DNA from: Andrena cerasifolii
Taxonomy: Eukaryota; Arthropoda; Insecta; Hymenoptera; Andrenidae
Length of the DNA: 64,000 nt
Assembly (NCBI RefSeq): GCF_050908995.1
Contig: NC_135132.1
Span: 3,157,001-3,221,000, forward strand
Reading direction: 5' to 3'
In this document: in pieces, positions 46,101-61,100 of the stretch
Layout: every line of letters begins with the position of its first letter
Position numbering within the stretch: position 1 is the stretch's first letter
Position numbers and translations under genes: made by a program
The notes under the pieces: generated by a model
The model's database searches: none
What the model saw: the letters and a program-made list of their open reading frames with translations, nothing else
Told to the model about the DNA's origin: nothing

Positions 46101-49100
46101 CTTTTTTGTATCATTATTACCTTTTTGGTTGTTCAAAGTAAGTACAAAGTACCCTGTATAGAGTGCTCATGACTGACTGAGTAGATAGTATTCACTAAAT
46201 TGGGTAAAAAAGAGTTAGGAAACAAGAATCGAAAAATCAACACTTTTAGACGTGTAAAAGATTTTCTGTTTGAGAACACAAGTGATTTTCTTGCTTCCAT
46301 TTTTGTTCGAAATTTGATAAAAATAGTTTTGTTATTAAATTTTGAGCGAAGATGCTATTTAATAAAGATGAAATTTCGGAAGATCAAGTAGAAATAGAAT
46401 CTACTGATACAAAATATCAAATTTCAAAACATTTTATTAAATTCAAAAATTCAAAATTTTAATTCTGAAGTCCAGAACTTTTGTGGAAGTTACAGTCGAT
46501 TTGGACCAATTTAAGAATTTTTAAGCAGCAGTAGTTTAATGAATGATTAATTCTCATCATGTGTTTCCAGTGTACAATTTTTGCTAAAAATATTTTTTTC
46601 CACGGATTTCCCATTTCTCTTCTATTTCTCCGATTATCCGAAAATGTGGTTTCCGAAAATAATTTGTCTCCCTATCATTTCGGATAATCGACATTCTACT
46701 GTATTACAACATCGAAGTAAGCTAACCTGAAATTGAAAATAAAAACTGTAAATACCAATCGTGCACATTAGGCATGCCTACTAAATGTAGATGCTTCATA
46801 CAAATTAGACAGTAATTAGTAATCTACGCTATATCAAAATTCTTTTCACTGATGTACACACGTACTACATGTAGGTATGTATAGTAGGGCGGAGCGATAC
46901 TATATAGGCGAAAATTTAAATTTGAATTTTCATTTGATTAACCAAACGCAACTGTAAAAAGAAATTGGAAAAATATTCATGTCTGGAGGTTCTTTTTCCT
47001 CCTAAAAATGATTATTTAATCATACTATATAGGGGAAAATTTAAATTTGAATTTTCAGTTGGCCTGGGTGCGGGATAGTTGTCTTTTGATTAACCAAACA
47101 CAACTGTAAAAAAATTTGGAAAAATATTCATGTCTGGAGGTTCTTTTTTCTCCTAAAAATGATTATTTAATCATACTATATAGGGGAAATTTTAAATTTG
47201 AATTTTCAGTTGGCCTGGGTGCAGGATAGTTGTCTTTTGATTAACCGAACACAACTGTAAATTTTTTTTGGAAAATATTCATGTCTGCAGGTTCCTTTCT
47301 TTCTTAAAAATGTAAAAATTCACGATGTAAATCTTATTTTTTTTTGCATTTTTAAGAGGAAAAGGTTCCTTTTTAAATTTTTTTTACAGTTGTGTTTGGT
47401 TAATCAAAAGCAAAGTATCCCGCATCCAGGCCAACTGAAAATTTAAATTTAAATTTTCACCTACCTAGTATTATTATATAATAATTTTTAGGAGAAAAAG
47501 GAACCTGCAGACATGAATATTTTTCCAAATTTTTTTATATAATCATATAATCATTTTTAGGAGAAAAAGGAACCTGCAGACATGAATATTTTTCCAAAAT
47601 TTTGTTACAGTTGTGTTTAATTAATCAAAAGACAACTACTCCGCACCCAGGCCAACTGAAAAATCAAATTTAAATTTTCGCCTATATAGTATGATTAAAT
47701 AATCATTTTTAGGAGAAAAAAGAACCTCCAGACATGAATATTTTTCCAAATTTTGTTTACAGTTGTGTTTGGTTAATCAAATGAAAATTCAAATTTAAAT
47801 TTTCCACTCCGCCCTAATCTATAGTTCGATGCAAAATGCAATCTTATCCTATCTAAAAAAGCAGCGCTGCAAAAGCCGAGGTATAAGGTATCTGATTTAG
47901 CTTAGCGTTTACCAGGTGTCCGACAAAGATCGTGCAAGTGGCGTAAATGGCCCCATTATTGAGTATACAAGAACACCATTGTTTAGCCCTTTAATTCCAA
48001 CAGCAGTGTCCGAGTAAAAAATATATATTTCTTAAAACGCCTTACTTAAAATCTGTTGCTGTGTTAATAAGTAATCTCACACATATGCGATCAATATTTT
48101 TTTCGTTATATTTAATGCTCTTTGAATACATAATTCAACCTTTATTTATTTAGCACTTTGAGAGAGTAGTAATGATTGGTCGATAAAGGGACTATGCCGC
48201 TAACGGGGCCATTCACCTTATTTAAAACGGCAGACAATGCAGACCACTTAAAGCCATGCCAGCCTTCAGACTTCCCTTGCAGGAGTAACTCCACGAAAAT
48301 TTCTAAAAAGACTCGTAACTCCAACCGCAAAGTGTTTCGAAAAAATGGCCACTATACTGTCTAACTAAAAACCCCGGAAACTCTCCGTGCGGAATTTAGT
48401 TTGACTTTAGCATAAAACAACCGCGCAGCTTCATATTGCACCAACCCGAACGATTTATAATCGTCAGTACGTCTGCGAATGAGAAGTAAGAAGAGAGAAG
48501 TAAAAAAAGCGCGGATTCGATCCCGTGGAGCGTTTGTTTGCTAAAATCAGCTCGGCGCGACGTTCTTGGCGGCAGAGTTAGGGAACTATTGGGGGGGAAG
48601 TATTGAATCTGGAAATGGCGTTTCGCGCGAAACAACCGAGGCAAACATTCAAAGTGGGAGCGCATAAAGCATTCGCGTTCATTCCACAGGGCAGCGGAAA
48701 AAGTTCCGCAGAGTTCCGCAAGTACAAGATATTCCGAATACCAGTAAATGTTTGCCTGTCGGCGGCAAGGGTGGCTTGAGAAGGGCGACGTCGGTGAGGT
48801 CCGGGCATGTGTTGGGCTGCGGTATTGGCGGTTCCGGGGGTGAGGGTACTGCTTCAATAGGTTCCTCGTATCGCGGGGGTTGGACGCTTTCTACCGGGAT
48901 GCTTGGACCCAGAATCCAGCTGACGATGCTTTCGCAACACCCGCAGAAAAACTCCGACAATCCTCGTCGCAAGCCTCGGTGGAGGCTCAGAAAGAGCACG
49001 GGGTTCACGAATGCGTGAACGTACGCGATATGTAGAGTTACCTGGAATTTGGCAAGCATTTTTGTTGTAGCTTCTCCCGCGAGGTTGCTCTTCTGCTATG

Positions 49101-52100
49101 AATGACGACACTTTGAATGGGGCAAGGTTTGGCGAAATGCGCATTCTTCTGAGAAGGGAACGTTTGGCTTGTTGGTAAAACTGACCTAGTCCGTATTTCT
49201 TAAGTTTCTATGAAGGCAAATTTAATGTTCCATCTATTGCAATGAATCAGTTTCTCCTCATGGATGTTTATTGATCTATTGTGAAGAACTTAGAAAATAG
49301 TTGCTTTGATTAATCCTTAAGAATTTTAGGATGGAATGGACTAGGTCACTTTTATTATGTGGAGAATAAGAACAGGACATTTAGCTACTAGTAAGGTTTT
49401 CTGCTGCTTATGTCAATTTAATATTGCAATGCATACGATATCTATTGATTAATGAATGAAATGGAGTTTTAAAGAAACGTTAATTATCACTACCCTCAAA
49501 GTAAAAATGATCTAAAAGTGTTTACTGTACCTGCTACACCCTAATATTAATACGAAGACGATCATGGTAATAATTAAATAGAAATAATGAATTTACAAAC
49601 AAAAATTCTTTTTATTTAAGCTTATGTTATCACTTAATTACAAAATTATTATTACCAACTAAGGAGAACAGTTGAAATCGTTACAAATTAAATTGTCACG
49701 AGGAAATGGCAGTGTACCGTATTCTCTCGATATAGGCTCGCGACTCGAGAGCGACGAATCATTATCGCGAAGTGGACACGATTCTGTTGCTCGCGGTAGT
49801 TACCAGCGTTGCCAGGTTGTAGGGAAAAAGTGGATTGTAGTGGAGGACGTAAGTCAAGTCACGTGATGCAAGTAAGGTAGGTGATAGGTGCAGAGTGGTA
49901 GTGGGGGTAATGTGACGTCATAGTGTTTCGCTCAGAGGGAATTTCTCCTGGCAACGCTGCTTGTGACCAGAGTTGGCAGGCAATTCCTTACGCGTGACGT
50001 CGCATACACTGTACACTAGGGTGGCTCTTATTTTCAACTTTCGAATTTTCTTCGAGGCATCCTCCTGAATGGACACAAAAAATATAAAAAAATCTGTGTA
50101 AAGCTTGAACTCGATCGGATAACGGAAAGAGGTGCCCCCGGGCTCTTAAACATTTAAATAATTATTTAACAGCTTACAAAGTAGATTTTATATAATATCC
50201 TCCAAGTTATTGATTGAATAAAAAAATATGTCAAACAGAAGTTTTAGATCCGGATAAGGACCATCTTTTATGTTCTATCACTTTTCCTCGTGCAACAAAC
50301 GGTTTTCGAAAAAAGTGCGGAAAACTAAAAAAAACTTTTTCTCTCTCAAATTTTGTAAGCTTAAAAATAATAGAATTTTTATTTTCGAAGACAATCTTTT
50401 AAACATTTAAGAGGAGGGCATATCCTGAAATATTCCGAAAAAATAAAAAAAATTTCCCTTAATTTCAATGCTTAATATTTCATGAATGTTTCCTGAAAAT
50501 TTGGGACCGAAATTCGCAAAAATATCGAAGATATAGACATCAAGAGTAAGGTATTCAAATGTATTTTTTTCGACGTCACGATTCTAACTTTCTACCATGT
50601 TACCCACGATTACTCAAAAACTATTCAACCGATTTACTTTCAAATCTACTCGGGCTGAAACTTCACACAAATTTTTTTTATTATTTGGAACTATTCTGGA
50701 AGGTGCCCCGAAAAAATCTTGAAAATTTTTTTTACCAAAAGTAAATAAGAGCCACCCTACTATACACACTAATACGACTTGTGCCCGCCAATCACGCCAT
50801 GCGATGAATTGTGGTACACTGGGCGTCAAAACCAGTTTCCCTTCGGAAATTTGGCAACGTCGCATGTCACTAGGACCACTGAGTTATACCTAGTGACAAG
50901 CAACGTTGCCAAATTTCCGAAGGGAAACCGGTTTTGCCTTCGGAAATTTGGCAACGTTGCTTGTCACTAGGCATAACTTAGCGGTCCTAGTGACATGCGA
51001 CGTTGCCAAATTTCCGAAGGCAAGCCGGTTTTGACGCCTAGCGTACGTCACCGCGTGCCCAACGCAATCACACCGCTATTGCTGTAAGCAGGTGTTCCTC
51101 TTCTACTACGCGTAGGGACTTTCCTGGCAACTCTGTTTGCGACGTCACCGAGAAGCATCGCGAGAGAGATCGAGCATCGGCACGCGGACGACAATGACAA
51201 GTCGCCCCGTAGACGGCGTCGCGACGTCGCGACGGCTTCCGTTCGCTTTCGTTCCCTCCCATTCACTCTTCATTCTCTTTCTCTCGTCGTCGGTGACGTT
51301 ACGAGCGAGTCGCCGGCGACGGCGAGCGAGAGTGGTGGGGGGATAGCGACGAATCTTTATCGCGAATCTTTATTTCGATATCTTTTACGGGCTCACAGAT
51401 GTTCACGATAATATGAAAACTCGAAATTTCTTTGAGGGGGGTTTTACATCCCCGTTTCATTATCGGAATAAGAAATAGGTTTGTTATTGGGACCAAGCGA
51501 GCACTGCGTTTCTGCAAAATATCAGATTTCTTTTTATTTTCCAGTTGCTCAACTTTCCGTATAAGTCAGCGTCTTTCGAACGTCACTTTGGTTTGGAAAA
51601 ATCTGTCCAGCTCTCCTCTGCACTTTGAACATATATTTCTACAGTAATGAAGACTTAAGGGGTAGTACCACTGTAACGGCACAAAAACGTGGTGTACCTT
51701 TGACACTTGTTTGTGGGTAAACAAAGAAATAAGTGGAAAATCTGCTTAAACGCCTTTGTTATACACATCTTAAGTAGTTTCAAGCTATTTTTTTTCTTTA
51801 TTTTTTTCATAATGACACTTGAAACGCTTTTTTTCTCGGAACCACGTTTTGTAATTGGCCAGCAGCATCGTTTGAACAAATTTTATTTGATTCACTTGAA
51901 ATTTTTACAGTAGCTTCTGAACTATATTTTCCATCATAGTACATATCGATGCTGTAAAATATTATTTTTCTTAGAAATGGTAAGCACGTGAACATAGTTT
52001 ACTCTCTAGCTTCATTCATCCACTTTCAGTTAAAAAATTGTACATAACTTTAAAATTTTTCAACAAATCGTAAAATCGGTGGGTATTTCGATGGAGAATG

Positions 52101-55100
52101 TTTACAAGCTACCGTAAAAATTTCAAGGGAATCGAATAAAATTTGTTCACATGGTACGGTTGGCCAATTTGAAAAATATCGTTCCGAGAGAAATGCGTTT
52201 AAAGTGCCATTTTTTAAATAAAAAGGAAAGAAAAAAATAGCTTCAAACTACTTAAGATGTGTATAATAAAGGCGTTTAAGCAGATTTTCCAGTTATTTCT
52301 TTGTTTAACCACAAAGAATTGTCAAATGTACACTACCCCTTAAGGGGTTGTCTACATACATTCAGCCAAAAGTGAATGATTTTAGGAATTTTTTTAGGAG
52401 TTTTAATTTAAAAAATAAAAATAAATACTTATTGCACATGATTTATTAGTTCATAAGATGCAAGGAAAAATCTATTTACTATAGTTTTTGTATTAAATTA
52501 TTTATGTTTGGAGGTTCTTTAGATCACTGCAGAAAAACTGGCGCTTCACGATCGGCACGATGCCCCCTTTAAACATTGATGGAACTGAAAAATAAAATGA
52601 GATTCTTGTAAAACAATGTTGCCATTGTAATCTGTCGCGCCAAATTTTTTAATTTGAAAAAGATAACCAATTTATGGTATGTCAAAGCTGAAGAAATTTT
52701 TCTGATGCAAAATTTCTCTGTAATTGATGATTTTTGTGAAATTAAAAAATTCGGCACGACAGCCTATAATGGCAACATTATTTTACAAGAATCTCATGTT
52801 ATTTTCCAGTTCCATCAAAACATAAATAATCGAATACAAAATTTATTGTAAAAATAATTTTGTTTTATTTTTCTTTTTTAATGAATCCCCTAAACAAATC
52901 CTAAAATCATGCATTTTTGCCTACGGCTGGAGGTATGCATCCCTTAAAAGATGGTAGAAAATTTGCGGTGTTGAGCACCACTTGGAAAATAAAAATTCCT
53001 GCTGGACATTTAAGAGTACATCTTCATAGTCATTTGTTCGAAATGTGATGGGAGGGTTATAAAAAATGGAAAATGTGGCGAGGACTAAATTCACGTGGGG
53101 GTTTCATTTGCATCTTCTTCAATGATCCGTGTTCAAAATAATTAGGGATCGAATTTGCAATACAATTAGTCGACCATCGTCAGTTGCTACCCTCATGTGA
53201 GAACAATGGTAGTATGGCACTTCGGTTTTGCCCGATACCAATCATCGACTCGTTGAACCACAGATTTCCTCTTTGATTATTTTGAAGTGTGGTCATTATC
53301 CGAAGAAACTGGGAATGAAATACAACGACTTAACGCCCACGTTTGTTCAGCCATTCCTGCTTAACCTAAAAGAGTTTTCAAATTTGAATATCTTTATTTA
53401 ATATAGTTTTTCAAACTAGTATCCACCTTCTTCGATACATTTTCGTACCCTTTGAAACTATTCAACCAACCTTAATTACATTTGTTTTAAATATATAAAC
53501 TGCAAAAAAAAAAACATAATTACTGAGTAGTAGTTGCCTAATACGAGGCCCCAGCTTATATTAGGAACCAATTTTTTTAATTTGTGCATTTGCATAATTT
53601 TCGTTTTTATTTTTATACGAAGGGACCGAATCTTTTTTTACTGTATATACTTTCCAACGGGTTGCAAAGTAATACGTATCTTACTTTTACAACGTTTGCC
53701 CAATTTTAATCAAAGTGTTCTCACAAGGGATGATTCCGAAAATTCAAAATATTCTGAGACTTTGTGAATACGTAGGGGATTTCCTCGTGATTACAATGCA
53801 ATTTTTGTTTGCTGCCCAAATTCACTCGGAGGGGGTGAAATTAACCCCTGAGAATTCGGGTATTTTTCGATTTTGTGTTATAACTCGAGAAATGTAAGGG
53901 ATGGAAAAAAAGTTTCAAGATAAAAGTTACTTCTTTTAATTAGATCTATCATTTGGTAAAAAAAAATATTTTACAGTTCACGAGTTAAACACACAAAATC
54001 GGAAAGTAACCTGATTTTCAAGGGTGAATTACACCCTCTTAGAGTGAATTTGGGCAGCAAACAAAAATTGCGATTTAATCAGTTTGAGATGTTCCCTTGT
54101 TAGTCGAGAGTTATGATTTTCTGAAGAAATGTGTCTCATATAGGCAACTTTACCCTAAAATAGAATTTATTTTTTAAATCTTGAGATCTTGAAAATCAGA
54201 ACTTGCGGTCTCCACGTGAGTCACCTGCCTTGAGAGGGATATGCCCAGTAATTACACAAGCGGCCTAAGAAATTCGGAAAAATAAAATTCATCACTACTC
54301 TTCTATTTCTTAAGGGAGGATTGCGCCTTGTTGGGTCGAAAAAATAGGTAATTCTTTGTGAATTTTTGGTGCAAAAACGGCTCGACAAATTAATTTGAGG
54401 TTTCGCAGACTGTTTTATTGTACCTTGAACTATTGTTCTGAATTTTTGTGTGGCAGTGAAAAAAAAAACGGGGCTCATACAGAGAGAGCGTTGAAAAATA
54501 ATCGGGTGGTCCTGGCGTTGACGAAAAGTACTGTAAGGGTTATTCGAAGCATGAAAACGAAAAGAGATTCTTAATCTATATGAATGCGGCTATGGGTGGT
54601 AGTAGATGCATTAAGAAAAACCAAAAAATGTTAAAATGGCAGCCTTGTGAAGAAGATGAAGCGCCCTGATTTGAGTCTGAGGAAGGTTTTGCCTCCAAAT
54701 CGGGAAAACTTTTTTAAATAAAAAAGGAACGGTAACAGGTGCGGCAATAAATCTACTACCACCCATAGCCACACTCATATAGTTTAAGAATCTCTTTTCC
54801 TTTTTGAGTTTCGGATAAACCTTACTTTTATCCGAAACCTCACTTTTACCAGTACTTTTCGTTAACTCCAAGGCCACCCGATTATTTTTCAAAGCCCTCT
54901 GTACCTGCCATGATATTTTTCACTGTCACATAAAAATTCACAATAATAGTTCAAGACACAATAAAACAGCCTGCCAAACCGCAAATTAATTTGTCCAACC
55001 GTTTCTGTAGAAAAAATTCATAAAGAATTACCTACTTTGCGGCCCAACAAGGCGCTAGAGCCACCCTTAAGGGGAGGTTCTGGTCTAAATGTCGATTTTT

Positions 55101-58100
55101 TTTTATTTCATTTTTCGAATGTTCAACCTTTTAGGAAAATGTGTTTAAAAGGATTTGTTAAAATTCGTTAAAATCCCGAAGTTATAGGTATTTGAGTCGC
55201 GCTTATTATCCGATTCGACTGAAACTTTTTTTATTTTGAAGATTATTCTTTTGGCAAGGGAGGGGGGGGGGGATTAAAAAAAATTACAAAAAGTTGAAAA
55301 TTTATAATTTTCAAAGGCGATGAAAGGACAAAAAATACAGGGAAAAGTGATTTCAAACTTGAAGTGTCGTTATTTTCTAAAAAAAAACTGTAATTTTTGT
55401 AATTTTTTTTAGTCCCCCACCCCTCTAGCCAACAGAATAATCTTCAAAATAAAAAATGTTTCAGTAGAATCGGGTAATAACTTTTAGAGATACAGGTCCC
55501 ACCGATTTGGATCAATTTTTTGACGCCTCGACTTTAACGACTCCCCAAGGCTGTCTGCAAAGATTAATTATAAAACAAAAAATATATTTCTATAACCTAA
55601 GACATCCTTAATACAATGCAACAAGTCCCATTAAATTACATACAGTAGTTTTCTTTTAATTAATTCCTAACTATCACCTATTTTTTGGTCTCTAGACCAG
55701 AACCTCCCCTTAATTCATAAAAATAAAACCCCTTGAAACAGAAAACACATACAACCTGCCCCACTGCTTCAATCATCACCCCATTCGTGAAAGAAAACTC
55801 CAAGGGAGGGTTCTTTGATCTCACTTCGTCTAACTGTTCTCTTCGCCATAACCACAACGTATGTATCAGCTCTGCTCTCTCAGTCAATAATAATTAATGC
55901 CTCAAGTCCCTGCGACACCCTCGCGCGGCGTTTGATGCTCGCGGACAAATCACCGTCGAAGATCGGTACAAAGGGTGGGTGCAGTGGAATGAAAAAGTGG
56001 CGGACGTTTCTGTGCGACGAACACTGGGCTAAGGCGAAACTTGAATTCTCATTGTACGCCAGGAAGCAATGGGCGACGTGTGCAGCGGGTGCATCCGTTG
56101 TCCATGAATGGTTGTTGCGCCGCTCGAAAGCTTTCTGTGCTGATGGCACAAAGCAAGCCGGTGCATCATTACGTGGAACGTGACACGAGCCAAGAAACTC
56201 GCACGAAAAAAAAATATAAAAAAATGAAAGAAGCCGGTAACGTTCGTCCCTTCCGCACCCCTGCACCCTTATTAAATCCTGCACTAATTCGCCCACGGTT
56301 TAATCCGAGACGCGTAAAGCTGGCGCGCTGTCATTGACAGCGGGGCGTTTAAGAATTCCCGCGGGGAAGTAAAAAACGATAGCTGGGTCAAGCTGAGGTA
56401 ACGAGGGGAAGTAAAGAGACAGTGCAAAAGCGCGGGGAATAAGAAGCGCAAACTGTGCATCATGGAAAAAAGTAACACGCCGGGGTGGGACAAAGAAACG
56501 TTGCGGGATAAAGTGAATGGATGCGAGGGTGGATAAAATATTGGGCGAAGAACGCAACAAAAATGGGGCGAAATTGTTAAGGGGTGCGGAAGAAGTTGGA
56601 AATAAAAACAGAGAGGAAGGTGGTGAGGCGTTTGTTTGAGCTTAAGGGAACGCTGGGTGGCCAGTAACTGGCAGTACATGAACGAATAAGTTGCGACTGT
56701 AGAATAATATTTTTTGGCTCTGGAGTTTCGTTTTTGGAGAAAATGGAATTCAATATCCGCGAAGTAGACTTTTTCCTGATTAAGGGTTGGCAGAATGTGG
56801 CAGCAAATATAGTAGAACAGTGAATAAAATTTTTGTTTGAATTTTTATCCAACTTGGCTTTCTTTTCGAAAAGATCTCTTACTCGATAGATTTTCAAAAT
56901 TGATTTTCTTGGAAGAAAATTATTCTACAATTTTGACTGATTTTTACAGAAGGATTCATTTTATTCCAATGTATTTACTTAAGTTAATCGCTTTCCAAAA
57001 TGAAGCCCGAAATAAAAAATATTATTGAAAATACATTTTCACCACCTTCTGCTCGCACCATCCGTTACAGGACACCCTGTACGATTAGATCGATATCGAG
57101 TATGAAACGTTGAATTCTATTTTTTTAATACAGTCCTGTGTGAGTCTAACTATTTTTTTTTCATTTGAATGGAAATTTTATGAAAAGGAGTCTAGGAACC
57201 TAGCTTCTCTGAAATTTATTATCGTTGTTATAATTGTTGTTATTTACACATAATTACCTCGTAGCTAGTAGGATTCCCTATGATAGGACCCACCAAGGTG
57301 ACAAAGAACAGTGGTCCCCAAAAGATACCGTACGCGGCCGTTATCACCCGAAACATTTTCACCCTCTGCACGCCTTCCCTCTCCATCCTCTTTAAGTAGT
57401 TCCTCATTTTGCGGTGCTCCTCTGCCGCTCCACTTCTCTGAAGTAATACTTCGTTTTTAGCAGATTGATAGGGATGGAAGTAGTAGGGGAGGGTTATTCG
57501 AGCTGTGTACCTCAAGTCTAGTGGTGGCAGTTCAATCCACTCTCTTACGAATTTTATTCTGTATAACTATTCTTCTGCTTCGAGTCACTTCGAATATTAC
57601 TGCGACCTTAAAATGTTCAGTGGATCTGGAAAATCTTGTTGATACTTTCGTTCCGCGAGTGTTGTGTGTATCGAGAATAGGTTCTTGAATAGTTTTTGAA
57701 TATTAAGAATTTTTAAAAGGTTTGATGATTCTTTAAATTTTCGCCAGGACTTTGGTTTTTTGAAAGCTCTTTTGTTATATAATAATTCTTTCCAGTGCCG
57801 AATTGTCAGACGTTGAATGGGAAAGTTTCCAAGACTTATCAACACTTTCAAGATCCGTCAAGCCTCTTAACCCCTTAAGACCCACCTCTGTAATAATACG
57901 ATTCTTGCGAATAGTCTAAAAATTCCACCTCCGTAATATTACGTTCGATAGAAAAAAGGTAAACGCTTGTTCTGAAAAATAGTTTTTCATCTCTTTTTAT
58001 AAACATTTGTGTGGTAAAATCGAAACGTAGAAAAGGTTGTAATTTTTTAAGGGTTTTCTTTAATTTCGTGTGCCTTTAAGGGGTTAAAATATTTTAGACT

Positions 58101-61100
58101 TGAATAATATTTTAGGTGATTTGAAACTACTCAGCATCGTTTATTCGAAATGTTTCGAAGCATCTTGAAACCCATCATTACTCCAGCGAGTTTTCTGGTC
58201 TACAGTACTTAAGACAGACGTTTAATTTATTAATTTTGCACTTTTTGTGAAGTGTTTTACATTACGATCTAATTTTAACGCACACTATTAATAGAATTTG
58301 TAAAATGACTTCATAATTGAGGTTGCAAATAAAAGCAGCCAAATTAGTTGTAATCTGTGCCATTTGTTTAACGTTAAAAGTACAGTTAAAAAAATCCTTA
58401 AAATTCTATATATAATCATCCAATCACCTCTTAACAAGTGTTTATCACTAAGGTCCTGGTAAATGAATTGATTTTTACCAGCTCCAATTAAAGAATTTTT
58501 TTTAAGTAGACCAAAGGACTCTTTTTAAATCTATACATTCAGGGGTGTCGAATAGGGCTGGGACTATTCGAATAATTTAATATTCGAATATTTTACAAGT
58601 ATTCGAATGCTACGAATGAACTTCGAATATTTGAGTATTCGAATATTTAAGTATCCGAATACAATTCGAATATCCAAGTATTCGAATACTATTCGAATAT
58701 TTAAGTATTCGAATATTTAAGTATCCGAATATTTAAGTATCCGAATACTATTCGAATACTCAAATATTCGAATAGTATTCGGATACTTAAATATTCGAAT
58801 AGTATTCGGATACTTAAATATTCGAATAGTATTCGGATACTTAAATATTCGGATACTTAAATATTCGAATACTTAAATATTCGAATAGTATTCGAATACT
58901 TGGATATTCGAATTGTATTCGGATACTTAAATATTCGAATAGTATTCGAATACTTGGATATTTGAATTGTATTTGGATACTTGGATATTCGAATTGTATT
59001 TGGATACTTGGATATTCGAATAGTATTTGGATACTTGGATATTCGAATTCGCCAAATAATCGAGCAACTGAAGTATTCGAGTACTCGAATACCGAAAAAT
59101 TCGACAAATAGTCAAAGCCCTAGTGTCGAACTAGCGTCTCGCGACCCTCAGTGGCTCCTTCCCCTCTTCGCCTGCTCCGTAAAGCCGTAGGAGAACGGCC
59201 CCCCACCACAGCTGCTTCATTCTGATAAATTTCTCCTCCGGGTGCCGCGCTCTCTCCCTGCCGGGTCTCGTGCAACGCCTGGAGAAAAATAGGTGGGGGA
59301 ACCAGCTGACCGGGGGCCTGACTCGTGCGGCTCTCGGAGTGGGTAAGTTCGACACCCCTGCTATACATGACAAGTCGCGCTAAAAGGAAGGCAGTGTAAG
59401 TGAAGCTTTAGTTACAAGGAGAGGTTACAAGCAGTGTACTCAATATCGACCACCTTAATTGTTTAATAATCTAGAAGAAGAAACAAATAAAAGGGCAGTC
59501 TTCGAATATTTACGTAAAAATGTTTTAAGTCGAACACACTGATCATTTTAATATCTTTATTATATTAATGCACAGATAAGTTCTACTAAAATCGTGGAAC
59601 AATGAATATAAAATAATTCTTTATTTTCATAATCAATACAGTTATTTAGAGAAATAAAACACTAAAGACTACTTGATTTTAGGCTGGGTAACATCCACGT
59701 AATTTATTTCTGTATTACATTCACGAAAGAGTTGAATTTGAGGTTTCGTTGTTGTGACGTCTCCTTGTATAATAACATTTATAACAAGCAGAAGAAAGTA
59801 TTTTACTGCAAGAACTACATGTAAGGGTAGCACACACACCGGAGGTCATTTAAATAGAGATTCGAATCTGCTGTTTGGAAATAATTATTTCGATGTTTTT
59901 CAACAGGTTTTCAGATTTAAATATCTGAATAAAGAAAATCACTTTAAGAAATAAACAATTTATAATTTCTGTGAGACTGAAAGATTTTAAAACCTCGTTA
60001 ACTGTCATTTTCCCTATAATTTTTAGAGCGATACTTTCACTTAACAGAACAAAATTGGATTCCAAGTAGGTTTTTGGTTTGTGTCTTTTATTGTTCATTT
60101 TATTATTTTTTCTTTTTTAAATAAGTTAAGGTTTTTGCTTTGACTAACAAAAATCCATGGATATGAAGCACATGGATTATACTTAACAACCTCAGCTATT
60201 AGTTTCTTCACCTAAGGATAAGGTTTAGAATGTTCGTTAGAATATTTTAGCAAAGCAAGTAGATCATTCCAACAAATTTATGAACTATAAATCATGCTTG
60301 AAACTGAAATCATAATCTACTGTTAAATAATGAAATACTAAAGAAAGAGAATTAATAATTAATAATTTAATAATATAATTTAAAGAATGATGATTGCACT
60401 TTAGATTGAAATTTTTATTAAGAAGTGTATAGTTGGTTGGAAGAAAAGTTCTAGATGACATGTAACAGTTTTTTTTTTTTTTTTTTTTAGAGAAATTGAA
60501 TTTCTAGGTAATTGTTTATTATTTATTATTACCTTGGGTGTGCCACCATTGGTGGATGCGGCAGTATTTTCAGGAACCGCGTTCGTTTGTTGGCTACCCG
60601 TTGTGTTTACGAGAATCGTTAGAAGTGCTACCTTTACCTGATACAGAAATCGATTATTTAAAAAACAGAAGATCAAAATTTATTAACGCAGGCTACACGT
60701 CAAATTTGTATTACATAATAAACGTATACTTAATACAACTGACGTTGAAATAAATGAAAAGTCGTAAATAATTCGCAATAAATGTTAAACTACGAGAGTG
60801 TTAACAATAAGTCAATTCGTAAATAAAAAACTAAATTGTGAATAAGCTGATCAAGTGGGAGGATACACATCGTGGATATAGCAAATATGTTTAATCCCCT
60901 GAATTTTGACCTTTTTTTAAAACGAAACTGAATATTGGACGGAATTTTGTATTTTTCCATTGAAATCAAATATTTTTTTTTAATCAAACATTTTTCGCAT
61001 CTGCGATATGTAAAGTTGTACCAAAAATATTGCTGCTGCATGTATCCTATCGGGGAATATTCCGGTCCTCGAACTCGAGAGGTTTATTCATATTGATAAA

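Noticed and set aside
49672..49866. 64-codon + strand frame ahead of 49.9 kb considered as a midasin or GPCR exon
   Set aside because: No similarity to either protein and no splice borders in phase.
55815..56337. Overlapping 98-138 codon frames on both strands
   Set aside because: GC-rich chance frames; no domain and no consistent splice sites.
58841..59115. Repetitive minus-strand peptides (EYPSIQIQF-like)
   Set aside because: Translation of the ATTCGAATA array inside a hAT-type element.
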